Shown here piece by piece: positions 17,390 to 25,700 of a stretch of 34,572 nt of DNA. The notes under the pieces were generated by a model. The model ran no database searches, was not told the origin of the DNA, and saw only the letters and a program-made list of their open reading frames with translations. Source of the stretch: Bacteroidales bacterium (GTDB lineage: Bacteria; Bacteroidota; Bacteroidia; Bacteroidales; Bacteroidaceae); assembly GCA_012729225.1 (NCBI GenBank), contig JAAYDO010000071.1:1-34572 (forward strand), in the 5' to 3' direction. How positions within the stretch are numbered: position 1 is the stretch's first letter; the number at the start of each line of letters is the position of its first letter. The position numbers were made by a program, and so were the translations under genes.

Positions 17390-18053
17390 TGTGAGGAGTG
17401 TCGTCTTTGATGGTCATTTCATCGAGGTCATCAGTTTCCCCTGTGTATTTCTTGAGTGCGCGAGCCACACCATTAGTCCATGTGTTTATGTTCTCATTCT
17501 CAAGTTGGAGCGATCCCACAAGTTTGATGACATTGGTGAGTGGCATACGATAGCGAAGTACCCCGCTGATGAGTTTTGCGTAGTTCCAGTATTCTTTGTT
17601 GAAACGTTCAGAAAGCCCCTCGACAGTAGTCTTGTAGCCACGACGATTGACAAAGGTGAAGTCATAGCGTTTACTGCCGTCACGATTGACATGCTTGATG
17701 ATGTGACCTTTGGATACAGTCTTTGGAAGGGCTATGCCATCTTCATCGTCGAGCACTCCTGTGAATATTTCATAGGGATAGCCATCAAGAAGTCCTACGA
17801 AAGCCACCCATTTCTCTTTCTTGTTTTGAAATTTCACCACATCACAATCAAGGCTGACTGGACGTTTCTCTGTTATCTCAAATTGAGATCGGTAGGAGAA
17901 GATTTCATTGTCGAGAATGGATATGAGTTCAGACCTTTCTTGATTAATCTCACCTTCTGTAGTAGGTGCTTTGAGTGCCTTTCTCAGTTTCTTTTCTCCA
18001 AACGCAGCAAGGGTGTTGAGGATATTGACTGATAAAGATTGTATTGGTGACAT
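17379..18053 (-). CDS. Stand-alone module resembling the C-terminal region of class II (B12) ribonucleotide reductase
   Basis: 224 residues from the ATG at 18053. An in-frame ATG at 18116 is rejected because the -7 promoter element would lie inside the coding region. Residues about 64-203 resemble the segment after the catalytic barrel of adenosylcobalamin-dependent ribonucleoside-diphosphate reductase (TSCPD-type region): RPVSLDCDVVKF, KWVAFVGLLDG, PYEIFTG, RGYKTTVEGLSE, then the helix AKLISGVLRYRMP. The catalytic barrel, the cofactor-binding part and the terminal zinc CxxC segment are absent, so it cannot reduce ribonucleotides alone. It has its own strong promoter and a translational overlap with folB, so it is not simple debris. 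Role unknown; it could be regulatory or a partner of a full enzyme elsewhere. The assignment is from recalled family sequence. Confidence 0.72.
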   Translation of the reverse strand: MSPIQSLSVNILNTLAAFGEKKLRKALKAPTTEGEINQERSELISILDNEIFSYRSQFEITEKRPVSLDCDVVKFQNKKEKWVAFVGLLDGYPYEIFTGVLDDEDGIALPKTVSKGHIIKHVNRDGSKRYDFTFVNRRGYKTTVEGLSERFNKEYWNYAKLISGVLRYRMPLTNVIKLVGSLQLENENINTWTNGVARALKKYTGETDDLDEMTIKDDTPHNAE

Positions 18054-18091
18054 TTGAGTCGGTTTTTGGTTGAGAATTACTATATACAAGG

Positions 18092-18122
18092 CAAAAATAC
18101 AATACTTTTCCGACATGACAAA
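18092..18122 (-). promoter_or_regulatory. Promoter of the RNR-like module and folB
   Basis: On the minus strand, TTTG (18119-18122), exactly 19 bases, then TATTTTTG (18092-18099): a perfect match to the Bacteroidetes consensus. Transcription would start near 18085, which fixes the translation start at 18053 rather than 18116. Confidence 0.75.
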
Positions 18123-18143
18123 ATAAATGTGAGGAGAAAAGCG

Positions 18144-18151
18144 TATCTTTG
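18144..18151 (+). promoter_or_regulatory. -7 element ahead of the nitroreductase gene
   Basis: TATCTTTG matches the Bacteroidetes -7 consensus exactly and is 37 bases before the ATG at 18189. No good -33 TTTG is visible at the right distance. The two promoters in this gap face away from each other. Confidence 0.5.
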
Positions 18152-18188
18152 TGGCAAAAATATATAATTGAACATAATTACTCTGAAG

Positions 18189-18926
18189 ATGGAATCATTT
18201 ACGAATAGAAGAACTATCAGAAAATACAAGCAGGAGGACATCCCTGCGGAGAAGTTGGATAGTCTGCTTTTTCAGGCTTCAAGAGCAGCCACAATGGGCA
18301 ACATGCAGTTGTATAGTGTGGTTGTGACGCGTTCGGAAGAGATGAAGGAAAAGCTTTCACCATTGCATTTTGGCCAGCCTATGGTGAAGGGTGCGCCTGT
18401 GGTGCTCACCTTTTGTGCAGACTTTAATCGTTTCACAAAATGGTGTGAACAGAGGAATGCAGATGCAGGCTATGACAATATGCTCTCGTTGATGAATGCT
18501 GCAAGCGATACATTGCTGTATGTGCAGGCTTTCTGCACATTGGCAGAGCAGGCAGGTTATGGCACTTGCTATCTTGGCACAACATTGTATAATCCTCAAG
18601 GCATCATTGATCTATTGAAGTTGCCCAAACTGACTTTCCCCATCGCAACAATTACGGTTGGTGTGCCTGATGAGATGCCGGCTCAGCCTGACAGGTTGCC
18701 CCACATGGCATATATTCATGGAGAAACTTACCATGACTACACACCTGATCAACTTGACATTATCTATTACTTTAAGGAGCAGTTGGAGGAAAACAGGCAT
18801 TTTGTTGAGATCAACAAGAAGGACAATCTTGCACAGGTGTTCACGGACTGTAGATATACAAGAAAGGACAATGAAGACATGTCGGAAGGACTGAAGGAGG
18901 CACTGAAGCATCAAGGCTTTCTTTAG
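18189..18926 (+). CDS. Nitroreductase-family FMN oxidoreductase (NfsA-like)
   Basis: 245 residues from the ATG at 18189; a TTG at 18168 is in frame but adds a poor N-terminus. The start, with Arg-Arg-Thr-Ile-Arg-Lys-Tyr at residues 7-13, is the flavin-binding opening of the NfsA-like nitroreductases. Other marks are the SRAATMGNMQ region (about 32-41), the central helix AASDTLLYVQAFCTLAEQAGYGTCYLG (about 104-131) and PIATITVGVPDE (about 152-163). Family members use NAD(P)H to reduce nitro groups, quinones or flavins in the cytoplasm; the natural substrate is unknown. It is a single gene, divergent from the RNR-like module and convergent with dnaA. Confidence 0.9.
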   Translation: MESFTNRRTIRKYKQEDIPAEKLDSLLFQASRAATMGNMQLYSVVVTRSEEMKEKLSPLHFGQPMVKGAPVVLTFCADFNRFTKWCEQRNADAGYDNMLSLMNAASDTLLYVQAFCTLAEQAGYGTCYLGTTLYNPQGIIDLLKLPKLTFPIATITVGVPDEMPAQPDRLPHMAYIHGETYHDYTPDQLDIIYYFKEQLEENRHFVEINKKDNLAQVFTDCRYTRKDNEDMSEGLKEALKHQGFL

Positions 18927-18997
18927 CACACATTTAATCCCTCGTGGGGTGTCACGACTATATAGAATCACATGGACTTCTGATTGGATTCTAACAC

Positions 18998-19041
18998 AAA
19001 GAGAGGAGGGTTCACTTCAATAAAAGCGAACCCTCCTCTTT
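18998..19041. terminator. Bidirectional terminator between nitroreductase and dnaA
   Basis: A perfect 11-bp stem pairs GAGGAGGGTTC (19003-19013) with GAACCCTCCTC (19028-19038), flanked by AAAGA and TTTCG so that short A and T runs lie on both sides. It serves convergent nitroreductase (stop 18926) and dnaA (stop 19127). Confidence 0.85.
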
Positions 19042-19126
19042 CGTTAAACATAAGCTATCTATAGGTCTTGATTATATGATTCTTTTATCTAATGATAATC
19101 TTTGGAAATATAAGCAATGCTTAAAA

Positions 19127-20545
19127 TCAACTGTGATGAGCCTTGAGCATAGCAGTGATTTCTTCCACATCTTGACGAGTGCGTGAGTCTGCACTGATGA
19201 GGTCATTAATCTGCTTGAGTGAGTGGATGACTGTAGAGTGGTTGCGTTTGCCAATGGCAGAGCCAATCTGTACGTGCGAATTGTCAGTGAACTTGCTGGA
19301 GAGGTACATAGCCATCTGACGAGCAAGAGCGAGTTTCTGAGTGCGACAACGAGAATCAAGTTCTGAAATCTTGATATTGAAGTGCTCGCACACGCATTGC
19401 TTTACATCGTCAATAGTGACAGGTTCTGATGACTTGACCACAAATCGTGGCATTACCTTCTGAACAAGGCTCATGTTGATACTGCAATTGTAAACAACAG
19501 AGTATGCCATGAGTGAGTTAATGATGCCTTCGAGGTCACGCACACTTTCATCAATATTCTCTGCAATGAACTTGAGCACAGTGCTTGGAATATTAAGACC
19601 TTCTTTCTGTACCTTTGAAGACAAGATGTCAAGACGAAGGTTCTGTGTTGGCTTTTCTATCTCAGCCTGCATGCCCCACTTGAAACGTGTGAGCAAACGG
19701 TCTTCGAGACCTTGAATGGCGATAGGAGGACGGTCGGCAGAAAGGATGATCTGCTTGCCATTAATCTGGAGATGATTAAATATATGGAAGAAAGCGTTCT
19801 GAGTCTTGGTCTTCTCAGAGAGTTCCTGCACATCATCGAGAATCAGCACATCTATAGACTGGTAGAAGCGAATGAAGTCATTTAACTTGTTCTTCAGACG
19901 AGCATCAACAAATTGTACCATGAAGAGGTGGGCTGACAGATAGAGCACACGCATCTCTGGATGAAGCTGCTTGATGCGAAGACCGATTGCATTGATAAGG
20001 TGAGTCTTTCCACAACCAGAAGGGCCATACACGAAGAATGGATTGAAAGCCTTGGCAGGATGAGTGGCAATGGATTCGCCTACACTACGAGCCAAACGGT
20101 TGCTTTCTCCTTCAAGATAGTTGTCGAAACTGTAATTGGTGAGAAGTTGAGAATCGAGGTCTTGCACCTGTGGAGCTGTAACATCGCTTGGTGTGGAGCG
20201 TGCATCCATGCGAGGAGTTCCGTTCATCATCTTAGGAGCGATGTCTGTCTTTTCTATCACTTCGCCACCTCGCTTTGCCTTGACAACTGACACATTATAA
20301 TATAATGCCTTGATATTGTTGCCAAACACGCGACGGAAGGTTGATGCCATCAATGGTAGGAATCGCTCTTCCAACAATCTCTTGACAAACTCGCTGGGTA
20401 CATTGAGTATCAGTTTGCCGTCTTCAAAGCTGTTGAGCTCTACAAAGGCAAATGATGCAGCGAATTGCTCTGGAGTGATATTGTCTCGAATGATGTCAAG
20501 ACATTTAGCCCACAAGAGCGTAGGATGTTGTTCGGTCTCTACCAT
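19127..20545 (-). CDS. dnaA: Chromosomal replication initiator DnaA
   Basis: A 472-residue initiator ATPase. Domain I is about 1-85 (helicase-loading/oligomerisation), a variable linker about 90-135, and the AAA+ domain about 136-345 with Walker A GPSGCGKT (174-181), Walker B LILDD (234-238) and the box VII arginine in RLLTRFKWG (283-291). Domain IV (about 375-472) has the DNA-binding signature IGSAIGKRNHSTVIH (427-441). That signature departs from the common GxxFGxRDHSTV form (Ile for Phe, Asn for Asp). It binds DnaA boxes and melts the origin. Its own promoter is at 20665-20695, and the upstream region is long and AT-rich. Confidence 0.97.
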   Translation of the reverse strand: MVETEQHPTLLWAKCLDIIRDNITPEQFAASFAFVELNSFEDGKLILNVPSEFVKRLLEERFLPLMASTFRRVFGNNIKALYYNVSVVKAKRGGEVIEKTDIAPKMMNGTPRMDARSTPSDVTAPQVQDLDSQLLTNYSFDNYLEGESNRLARSVGESIATHPAKAFNPFFVYGPSGCGKTHLINAIGLRIKQLHPEMRVLYLSAHLFMVQFVDARLKNKLNDFIRFYQSIDVLILDDVQELSEKTKTQNAFFHIFNHLQINGKQIILSADRPPIAIQGLEDRLLTRFKWGMQAEIEKPTQNLRLDILSSKVQKEGLNIPSTVLKFIAENIDESVRDLEGIINSLMAYSVVYNCSINMSLVQKVMPRFVVKSSEPVTIDDVKQCVCEHFNIKISELDSRCRTQKLALARQMAMYLSSKFTDNSHVQIGSAIGKRNHSTVIHSLKQINDLISADSRTRQDVEEITAMLKAHHS

Positions 20546-20560
20546 TTTTTGATAAGGATC

Positions 20561-21005
20561 TGTGGTTAAATACAGTTATTAATATTGTAGCATTTATAAC
20601 ACACTGCTCTATGACAGTTAGCATCGAGTTTGTGTTTCATAGACTACTTTTGATTTCACGATTGCAAAGTTCGGCATTATTTTTGATAAAACAAAATTTT
20701 ATTTTTTCTACATTTTTTCACCGATACTCTAAACACGCATTATTCAGTCATTTACGTTATCATAGATAAACATAGTGTTGTTTCATGTTGCCATTTTCCT
20801 TTCAGATGATTTTCAGAGAGATATGTAAATTCCTTTTGTGTAAAAGACTCAGGTTTTATCCTTCTGGAAAATCCTTAACTCGTTCGTCTCTACACATTTA
20901 AATTTATTTTCTCTCGGAAGAATAATGCCTGTTTGTTGTTTAGACTAAATTTAAATAAACGGTTATCCTTGTCTTTAATCGGATGGCAATATTATTGTAC
21001 GAAAG
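20561..21005. other. AT-rich region upstream of dnaA, possible origin (weak)
   Basis: This gene-free stretch is AT-rich (notably 20681-20720 and 20920-20960). It holds one near DnaA box, TGTGGTTAA at 20561-20569 (one mismatch to TGTGGATAA), and two half-matching TTATCC sites near 20858 and 20963. No cluster of exact boxes is present, so an origin here is only a possibility. Confidence 0.25.
20665..20695 (-). promoter_or_regulatory. Promoter of dnaA
   Basis: On the minus strand, TTTG (20692-20695), exactly 19 bases, then GAACTTTG (20665-20672) followed by C: one mismatch in the -7 TAnnTTTG element. The leader would be about 110 bases. Confidence 0.6.
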
Positions 21006-21068
21006 TTCTATTGAACATGAGTTAGGCATGTAGGGAAAATGAAGCAGTTGTTTTCAATTGTTCGCACA

Positions 21069-21513
21069 TCAATCATACTCTTTCCTTTCATTTTTTTGTA
21101 AAAATTCATGGGTGATTTAATAGATGTATGACTTCTGTGGAAGAAAGATAAAGCAGTCTTGACAGGTTTTGTCAATGGGTTGCTCTTTCTGGAAAGTAGA
21201 TGATGCGACCCTATCTCCTGCAAACTTTATACCTCATTAATTAACAGCGAATGATGAATAATCTGAAATCTAAGAATTATGAGAACGAAATGCACGCATG
21301 GTTCAATGGTCATCGCACCATTGTTCATGGGCACTTGAAGCATTGTTCGTTGGCCATTGAACAATTGTTCGTTGAAGCATGAAGAATGCTTCAATCAGGT
21401 GAGGATTCAAATGGAGGGGAAATCCTGCCATTCCATCCTTGCGCACATATACTTTCATTTACCTTCCCCTGACAATAGGGGTAGGGTGTGATGACTTTAT
21501 TGAACTCGCCTTA
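21069..21513 (+). repeat. Dispersed intergenic repeat, copy B
   Basis: About 445 bases related to copies A (14896-15306) and C (34039-34505). It opens with TCAATCATACT as copy C does. Four imperfect 22-25 base CATTGTTC units occupy 21292-21383. The first hairpin (21410-21432) has lost one base of its 5' arm, while the second is intact as CCCCT...AGGGG near 21465-21480. Its right end reaches the stop codon of the MCE gene (21511-21513). A 71-codon minus-strand frame (21008-21223) overlaps the left part but shows no family features. Edges are approximate. Confidence 0.75.
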
Positions 21514-22410
21514 TTTGTTTTTTCTTCCAAACAGAGAGAAGTGCACATATCTCTTAGGATTAAGACGTAGGTCTTCCATCAGTTTGGAGGAATTCTGCAC
21601 GGTCGAGTCAAGATGAAGGGCAATGGAGTTGTCATTCATTAGCATGCCAAGCGAATTGTCCTTACTGTTCATGGCTGTGTTGATCTTGAATGTCATGTTC
21701 TGAACACTTTCAAGTGTGGCATCTGCTTTCTTTGCCATTCCTACCATGTCAATCTGATTGAGATTGTTGGTCGTTGTCTCAAGATTAGAGCAGATATTGT
21801 TGGTTTTAGCCATGAGTTGTGGCACGTCCTTGCCGAGTAGTCCATTGATTTGCTTCGTGGTGGTGCGGAACTCTGTAGTGAGAGCCTCCATGTTGTGGAT
21901 GGAGGTCTTGATAGATGGGTCGTTGGCAAGTGTGTTGATAGCCGTGAGGATAGAATCCATCTTAGGCAGGAGAGCCTGCACTTGAGGAATCATGTCGCCT
22001 GCTGCCGTCATGAGATCAACCATCGGAACACCTTTGATTGTGTCTCCAGGTTGAAGTATATCAGAAGGATCAGAACCCAAACGAAGATTCATCATAGCAG
22101 AGCCAAGCATCTCTTTAGTCATATAGACAGTGGTGCCTCTTGGAATCTTGAAGTTAGGATTGATGGTGATCTCTACAGTGAGGTCCTGACGGCCAGGATT
22201 GAATTGAATGGCTTTAACTGTACCAACTTTCAGTCCGTTGGCACGCACATCAGAAGCTGTTGGCATGCCCATCACGTCGGAAACCTCTACGTAGTAGGAA
22301 ACTTCATCATTAAACAGTTTGAGCCCCTTGAGGAATATGGTGCCTACATAGATGATGACGGCTGACAGTACAGCCACTGATGCTATCTTGATTTCTTTGC
22401 TGATTTTCAT
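21511..22410 (-). CDS. MCE/MlaD-family lipid transport protein
   Basis: A 299-residue protein with one N-terminal membrane anchor (about residues 8-28) and an MCE domain (about 36-115) with VRANGLKVGTVKAI (55-68) and the GSAMMNLRLG region (102-111). The rest (about 120-290) is helical with coiled-coil character (Gln/Asn/Thr-rich), as in MlaD-like proteins that form hexameric rings or tubes between the membranes. Relatives act as the periplasmic part of ABC systems that carry phospholipid. The ATPase (MlaF) and permease (MlaE) genes are not adjacent. It is 33 bases downstream of the amidase gene and likely in the same transcript. Confidence 0.92.
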   Translation of the reverse strand: MKISKEIKIASVAVLSAVIIYVGTIFLKGLKLFNDEVSYYVEVSDVMGMPTASDVRANGLKVGTVKAIQFNPGRQDLTVEITINPNFKIPRGTTVYMTKEMLGSAMMNLRLGSDPSDILQPGDTIKGVPMVDLMTAAGDMIPQVQALLPKMDSILTAINTLANDPSIKTSIHNMEALTTEFRTTTKQINGLLGKDVPQLMAKTNNICSNLETTTNNLNQIDMVGMAKKADATLESVQNMTFKINTAMNSKDNSLGMLMNDNSIALHLDSTVQNSSKLMEDLRLNPKRYVHFSLFGRKNK

Positions 22411-22443
22411 GTCTTTCCTTATATATATGTGTTATTATTTTCT

Positions 22444-23544
22444 TTAGAATGTCACGATGAATGCTTGTGGGAACTTATCCAAAATGCTTTGCCTAAGTAT
22501 CTTTGCTTCATCAAGTGTGGATGCCTGCCCATAAGTATAGATGTATCTGCCATCCTTTTGACGTATGTCGCACTTCAATCCCTTGAGTTGGCGGTCATTG
22601 CTTTTGAGTTTGTTTGATCCAGCCAATACCTGAACACAATAGATGGTCTGTTTGGCTTCACCACTTGTTGCAGAAATAGCAGAAGGCTCTTCCGAAATGG
22701 ATGTGGCAGATTCTGTAGCCGAGGCTATAACTGATGCTGACTGCGGTTTTTCCAGTTTGGAAACCTTTCCTGTCACTTGAGCCTTGTAACGGGCAATAGC
22801 ATTGTAGATGCTTTTTGCCATGGTCTGACGGCCTGACGTGGTCATAAGGAATCGCTCTTCTTCTGGAGTGGAAATGTAGCCAACCTCAAGAAGCACGCTG
22901 GGCATATAGGTGAGGCGCAATACAGCCAGATTGGCTTGAAGCACTCCCATGTCGTTGCGCCCTGCCGTGTGAACCATCTCGTTCTGCACAATCTTGGCAA
23001 AATTGACGCTTTCCTTCATGTCGTGGTCTTGCATGAGTTCAAACATGATGTCACTCTCGGCAGAGGTATTGTAATTGTATTTCTTGGCTGCATCACCTTC
23101 GAGGGCAATGACTGAGTTCTCTCTCTTCTCCACAGCAAGATTGCTTGGAGCAGTTCGCAAACAGAGCGTGTAGGACTGTACGCCCGATACCTTACGAGCA
23201 TTCTTGGGCAAAGCATTGGTGTGGATGCTCACAAAGAGGTCTGCTTTTGCATTGTTAGCTATCTCTGCTCTGCGCCCTAACTCCACAAACACATCGGTGC
23301 TTCGGGTATATACCAATTTCACATCAGGACAATTGGCCTTGAGCAGACGTCCCACTTCAAGGGTGATGCCAAGGTTTATATCCTTCTCACGATTGCTGGA
23401 AGAAGAACCTATAGCACCTGGGTCTCTGCCACCATGACCAGCATCAAGCACCACCACAAACTGACCACCATCTCCAGTGGCAAAAATAGGCAATGCACTC
23501 AACATGCTAAAAAATAGGAATGTGAATACTATATTAATTTTCAT
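22444..23544 (-). CDS. N-acetylmuramoyl-L-alanine amidase (Amidase_3) with C-terminal SPOR-like domain
   Basis: A 366-residue periplasmic zinc amidase that cuts the bond between MurNAc and the stem peptide during cell separation. Signal peptide about 1-22. The Amidase_3 domain (about 29-255) has DAGHGGRDPGAIG (34-46) with zinc His37, Glu53, FVSIHTNA (104-111) with zinc His108, and LLEVGYIS (218-225) with the catalytic Glu220. After a Ser/Ala-rich linker (about 260-300), the C-terminal 60 residues (VQVLAG, KCDIRQKDGRYIYTYG, ALAKLR-like helix) look like a SPOR-type peptidoglycan-binding fold. This layout is common in Bacteroidales. Probable promoter at 23564-23571. Confidence 0.93.
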   Translation of the reverse strand: MKINIVFTFLFFSMLSALPIFATGDGGQFVVVLDAGHGGRDPGAIGSSSSNREKDINLGITLEVGRLLKANCPDVKLVYTRSTDVFVELGRRAEIANNAKADLFVSIHTNALPKNARKVSGVQSYTLCLRTAPSNLAVEKRENSVIALEGDAAKKYNYNTSAESDIMFELMQDHDMKESVNFAKIVQNEMVHTAGRNDMGVLQANLAVLRLTYMPSVLLEVGYISTPEEERFLMTTSGRQTMAKSIYNAIARYKAQVTGKVSKLEKPQSASVIASATESATSISEEPSAISATSGEAKQTIYCVQVLAGSNKLKSNDRQLKGLKCDIRQKDGRYIYTYGQASTLDEAKILRQSILDKFPQAFIVTF

Positions 23545-23563
23545 CTGATTGCTAATTTCGATA

Positions 23564-23571
23564 CAAAGTTA
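23564..23571 (-). promoter_or_regulatory. -7 element of amidase gene
   Basis: TAACTTTG on the minus strand matches the Bacteroidetes -7 consensus exactly, about 20 bases ahead of the amidase start. No -33 TTTG is seen at the usual distance. Confidence 0.5.
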
Positions 23572-23644
23572 GCAAAAAGATGTCATATATCCCTTCTATT
23601 TTATAGAAGAAAGCAGATTCTTAAGGACATTTACGATGATAACA

Positions 23645-23688
23645 ACAAAAAATATGTGCGAGTGGGCATAGGAGAACCACTCGCACAT
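23645..23688 (-). terminator. Terminator after the TonB-dependent receptor gene
   Basis: A perfect 12-bp stem pairs ATGTGCGAGTGG (23654-23665) with CCACTCGCACAT (23677-23688) around an 11-nt loop. On the minus strand it is followed by ATTTTTTG. It closes the receptor transcript, which stops coding at 23756, and would end the possible long rodA-yiiX-receptor message. Confidence 0.9.
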
Positions 23689-23755
23689 GAAAATGTAAGA
23701 ATTGCCTTTTGCCACCACAACTATTAAGTAGTTGTTGGCAACTTGATATGAAACA

Positions 23756-25687
23756 TCAAAGTTTCAGGTTCATTTTTGCACCAGCCATCATCCAAACACC
23801 AGGTTGCTCCACATTAGCAAAATCAAAGTATTTATGGTTGGTGAGGTTGTTGGCTTGCACATAGAGGGTGTATTGAGGAACTTTCCACTGTATTTTGAGG
23901 TCAAGATTTCCAAAAGTGCCAAAGTGCTGATACTGTCCTGTCTGGGCATTATCAAATGCTCCCTCTCTATTCTTCAAAGTGAAATCCCATTGAGCGGAGA
24001 GATGGCTGAAGATGCGGTGAGAGAAGGATGCCACCATCTTGTGACGGAGAAAGGTCATGCGTGAGATATAGTTGGCTTCCGAGTCTGAGTGCACACGGTA
24101 TTTGTAGTTGTAGCAATAGCCAAGGGTGAGTTGCTGAGGGATGGCATCCTTACCAAGAAGTTTTGCAAAGTCAAAACCCATCAGAGCCTCTGCACCCACA
24201 TTGTCAATATCGCTATTGGAGGTCTCAGAAACCGACTTGCCGTTGTATCTGATCCAGTCAATCATATCTGTACCTTTACGGTAGTAGCCCTTCAATTGGA
24301 ATCGGAAATATTTGCCTGCAAAACTGGTGCCAAGGTTCCAATCACTGCTTTTCTCTGGCTTGAGCTGAGCGTTTCCAAGAATGCCAGGACCATTATAGTA
24401 AAGGTCTGTATATGTAGGAGTTCGCATGCTTTGATTAAAGGAAGCGAAAAATCTCCAACTATCATTGGCACGCCATGAAACATCAACTCCAGGATAGAGA
24501 TGCACACCACCTGAAATGGAGGTGTTGTGGTTGGCAAGCATACCGAGTGAGATGGTTAGTCGGTCAAGCAAGATGTCATGTTCGAGATAGAGCGACAGGT
24601 TGCTTCTACCATCCTTGTATTTATAATGCTCGTCATATCCAGGCACTTTGTACTTGTATTGTTCACTCTCTGCAATCTCTTTTCCTAGTCGGGTGGAAAG
24701 GATGTTTTCTCGACGGAACTCAATGCCCAAAGCACTCTTGCCAAGAGCCCATGTTGTATAGGCATTGGCGTTTGCTCCATACACATTGGTCTGATGAAAG
24801 TTCTGATAGGCTGCTGGATTGGTGCGTAGCCACACATAGTGGTCGAGCGAACGGTTCCAATACACCTGCACAGGAATGTGTACGCGACCTTTGTATTCTA
24901 CTTTTGCAGCTAAGAGATAGCGTCGGTCTTGCTCGTACTGAGAATTGGATCCTGTGCCATAGAAAGTGTTAGCACCATAGTTCATGGTACTGAAACCTGC
25001 CTGGATATTGGCATCGAATAGTGCGCTGGTGTACTTGCCGTTCCAATAGGCATTGCCCTTGTTGAAGTCATCGTTGAATGTTCCACCATCACTACGAGTG
25101 TAACTTCCGGAGATGCGATTGTTGAAAGATGAAGATACAAGTGAAAGATGGGCATTAGTACCAAATGTTCCGTATGATCCTCCTTGAACATGTGCACCCA
25201 AGGTGTTTGTTTTGTCAGTGCGTGTAACAATATTGATGGCTCCTGCAAATGCTTGACTGCCATACACACGGCTGGCTCCACCTTCTATCACCTCAATACG
25301 CTCAATATCATCTACGCTTACAGGTAGATCTACTGTGAGGTGTCCAGTATGTGGGTTGGAAATGTTGATGCCGTTGAGCAAGACGGTGAGTTGGTCTTCA
25401 GTTCCTCCATTAACTCCTATATCTGTCTGAATACCAAAGCCTCCTCGCTGTCGAACATCAACGCCTGCTGCTAATTTGAGCAGGTCATTGACAGAGTTGG
25501 CACTTGAAGCCTCTATTTCTTGACGGTTGATCACTTGGACAAGGCGAGCAGCCTTGTCGGCTGGTAGGGGTGCACGAGTGGCGATAACCTCTGTCTCGTT
25601 AAGCATTTGCTCTAACATTGCACTCTTTTGTGCATACGATGTAGTGATGGCTGTCATACATATTGCCATCATGATTGTTTTTCTCAT
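23756..25687 (-). CDS. TonB-dependent outer membrane receptor (BtuB-like)
   Basis: A 643-residue receptor. Signal peptide 1-19 (Ser-Tyr-Ala before Gln20), a TonB-box-like ETEVIAT near 31-37, a plug domain about 40-150 (LVQVINRQEIE, ERIEVIEGGASRVYGSQAFAGAINIVT) and a 22-strand barrel ending Asn-Leu-Lys-Leu. Its size and lack of a carboxypeptidase-like N-terminal extension place it with BtuB-type receptors for cobalamin or other small chelates rather than with SusC-type glycan importers. No cobalamin riboswitch is present: only 13 bases separate it from the upstream YiiX-type gene, so it is transcribed with that gene. The ligand is therefore not assigned. Confidence 0.92.
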   Translation of the reverse strand: MRKTIMMAICMTAITTSYAQKSAMLEQMLNETEVIATRAPLPADKAARLVQVINRQEIEASSANSVNDLLKLAAGVDVRQRGGFGIQTDIGVNGGTEDQLTVLLNGINISNPHTGHLTVDLPVSVDDIERIEVIEGGASRVYGSQAFAGAINIVTRTDKTNTLGAHVQGGSYGTFGTNAHLSLVSSSFNNRISGSYTRSDGGTFNDDFNKGNAYWNGKYTSALFDANIQAGFSTMNYGANTFYGTGSNSQYEQDRRYLLAAKVEYKGRVHIPVQVYWNRSLDHYVWLRTNPAAYQNFHQTNVYGANANAYTTWALGKSALGIEFRRENILSTRLGKEIAESEQYKYKVPGYDEHYKYKDGRSNLSLYLEHDILLDRLTISLGMLANHNTSISGGVHLYPGVDVSWRANDSWRFFASFNQSMRTPTYTDLYYNGPGILGNAQLKPEKSSDWNLGTSFAGKYFRFQLKGYYRKGTDMIDWIRYNGKSVSETSNSDIDNVGAEALMGFDFAKLLGKDAIPQQLTLGYCYNYKYRVHSDSEANYISRMTFLRHKMVASFSHRIFSHLSAQWDFTLKNREGAFDNAQTGQYQHFGTFGNLDLKIQWKVPQYTLYVQANNLTNHKYFDFANVEQPGVWMMAGAKMNLKL

Positions 25688-25700
25688 GTGATTGTCTTAT

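Noticed and set aside
17367-18032. 221-codon plus-strand frame opposite the RNR-like module
   Set aside because: Antisense shadow; the minus strand has the promoter, overlap with folB and recognisable motifs.
18054-18116. Longer N-terminus of the RNR-like module from the ATG at 18116
   Set aside because: The exact -7 promoter element at 18092-18099 lies inside this extension, so the transcript would start after it.
21008-21223. 71-codon minus-strand reading frame upstream of dnaA
   Set aside because: Overlaps diverged repeat copy B, with no promoter, signal or family features.
25688-25700. Cobalamin riboswitch expected before a BtuB-like receptor
   Set aside because: Only 13 bases separate the receptor from the upstream gene, too short for a riboswitch.
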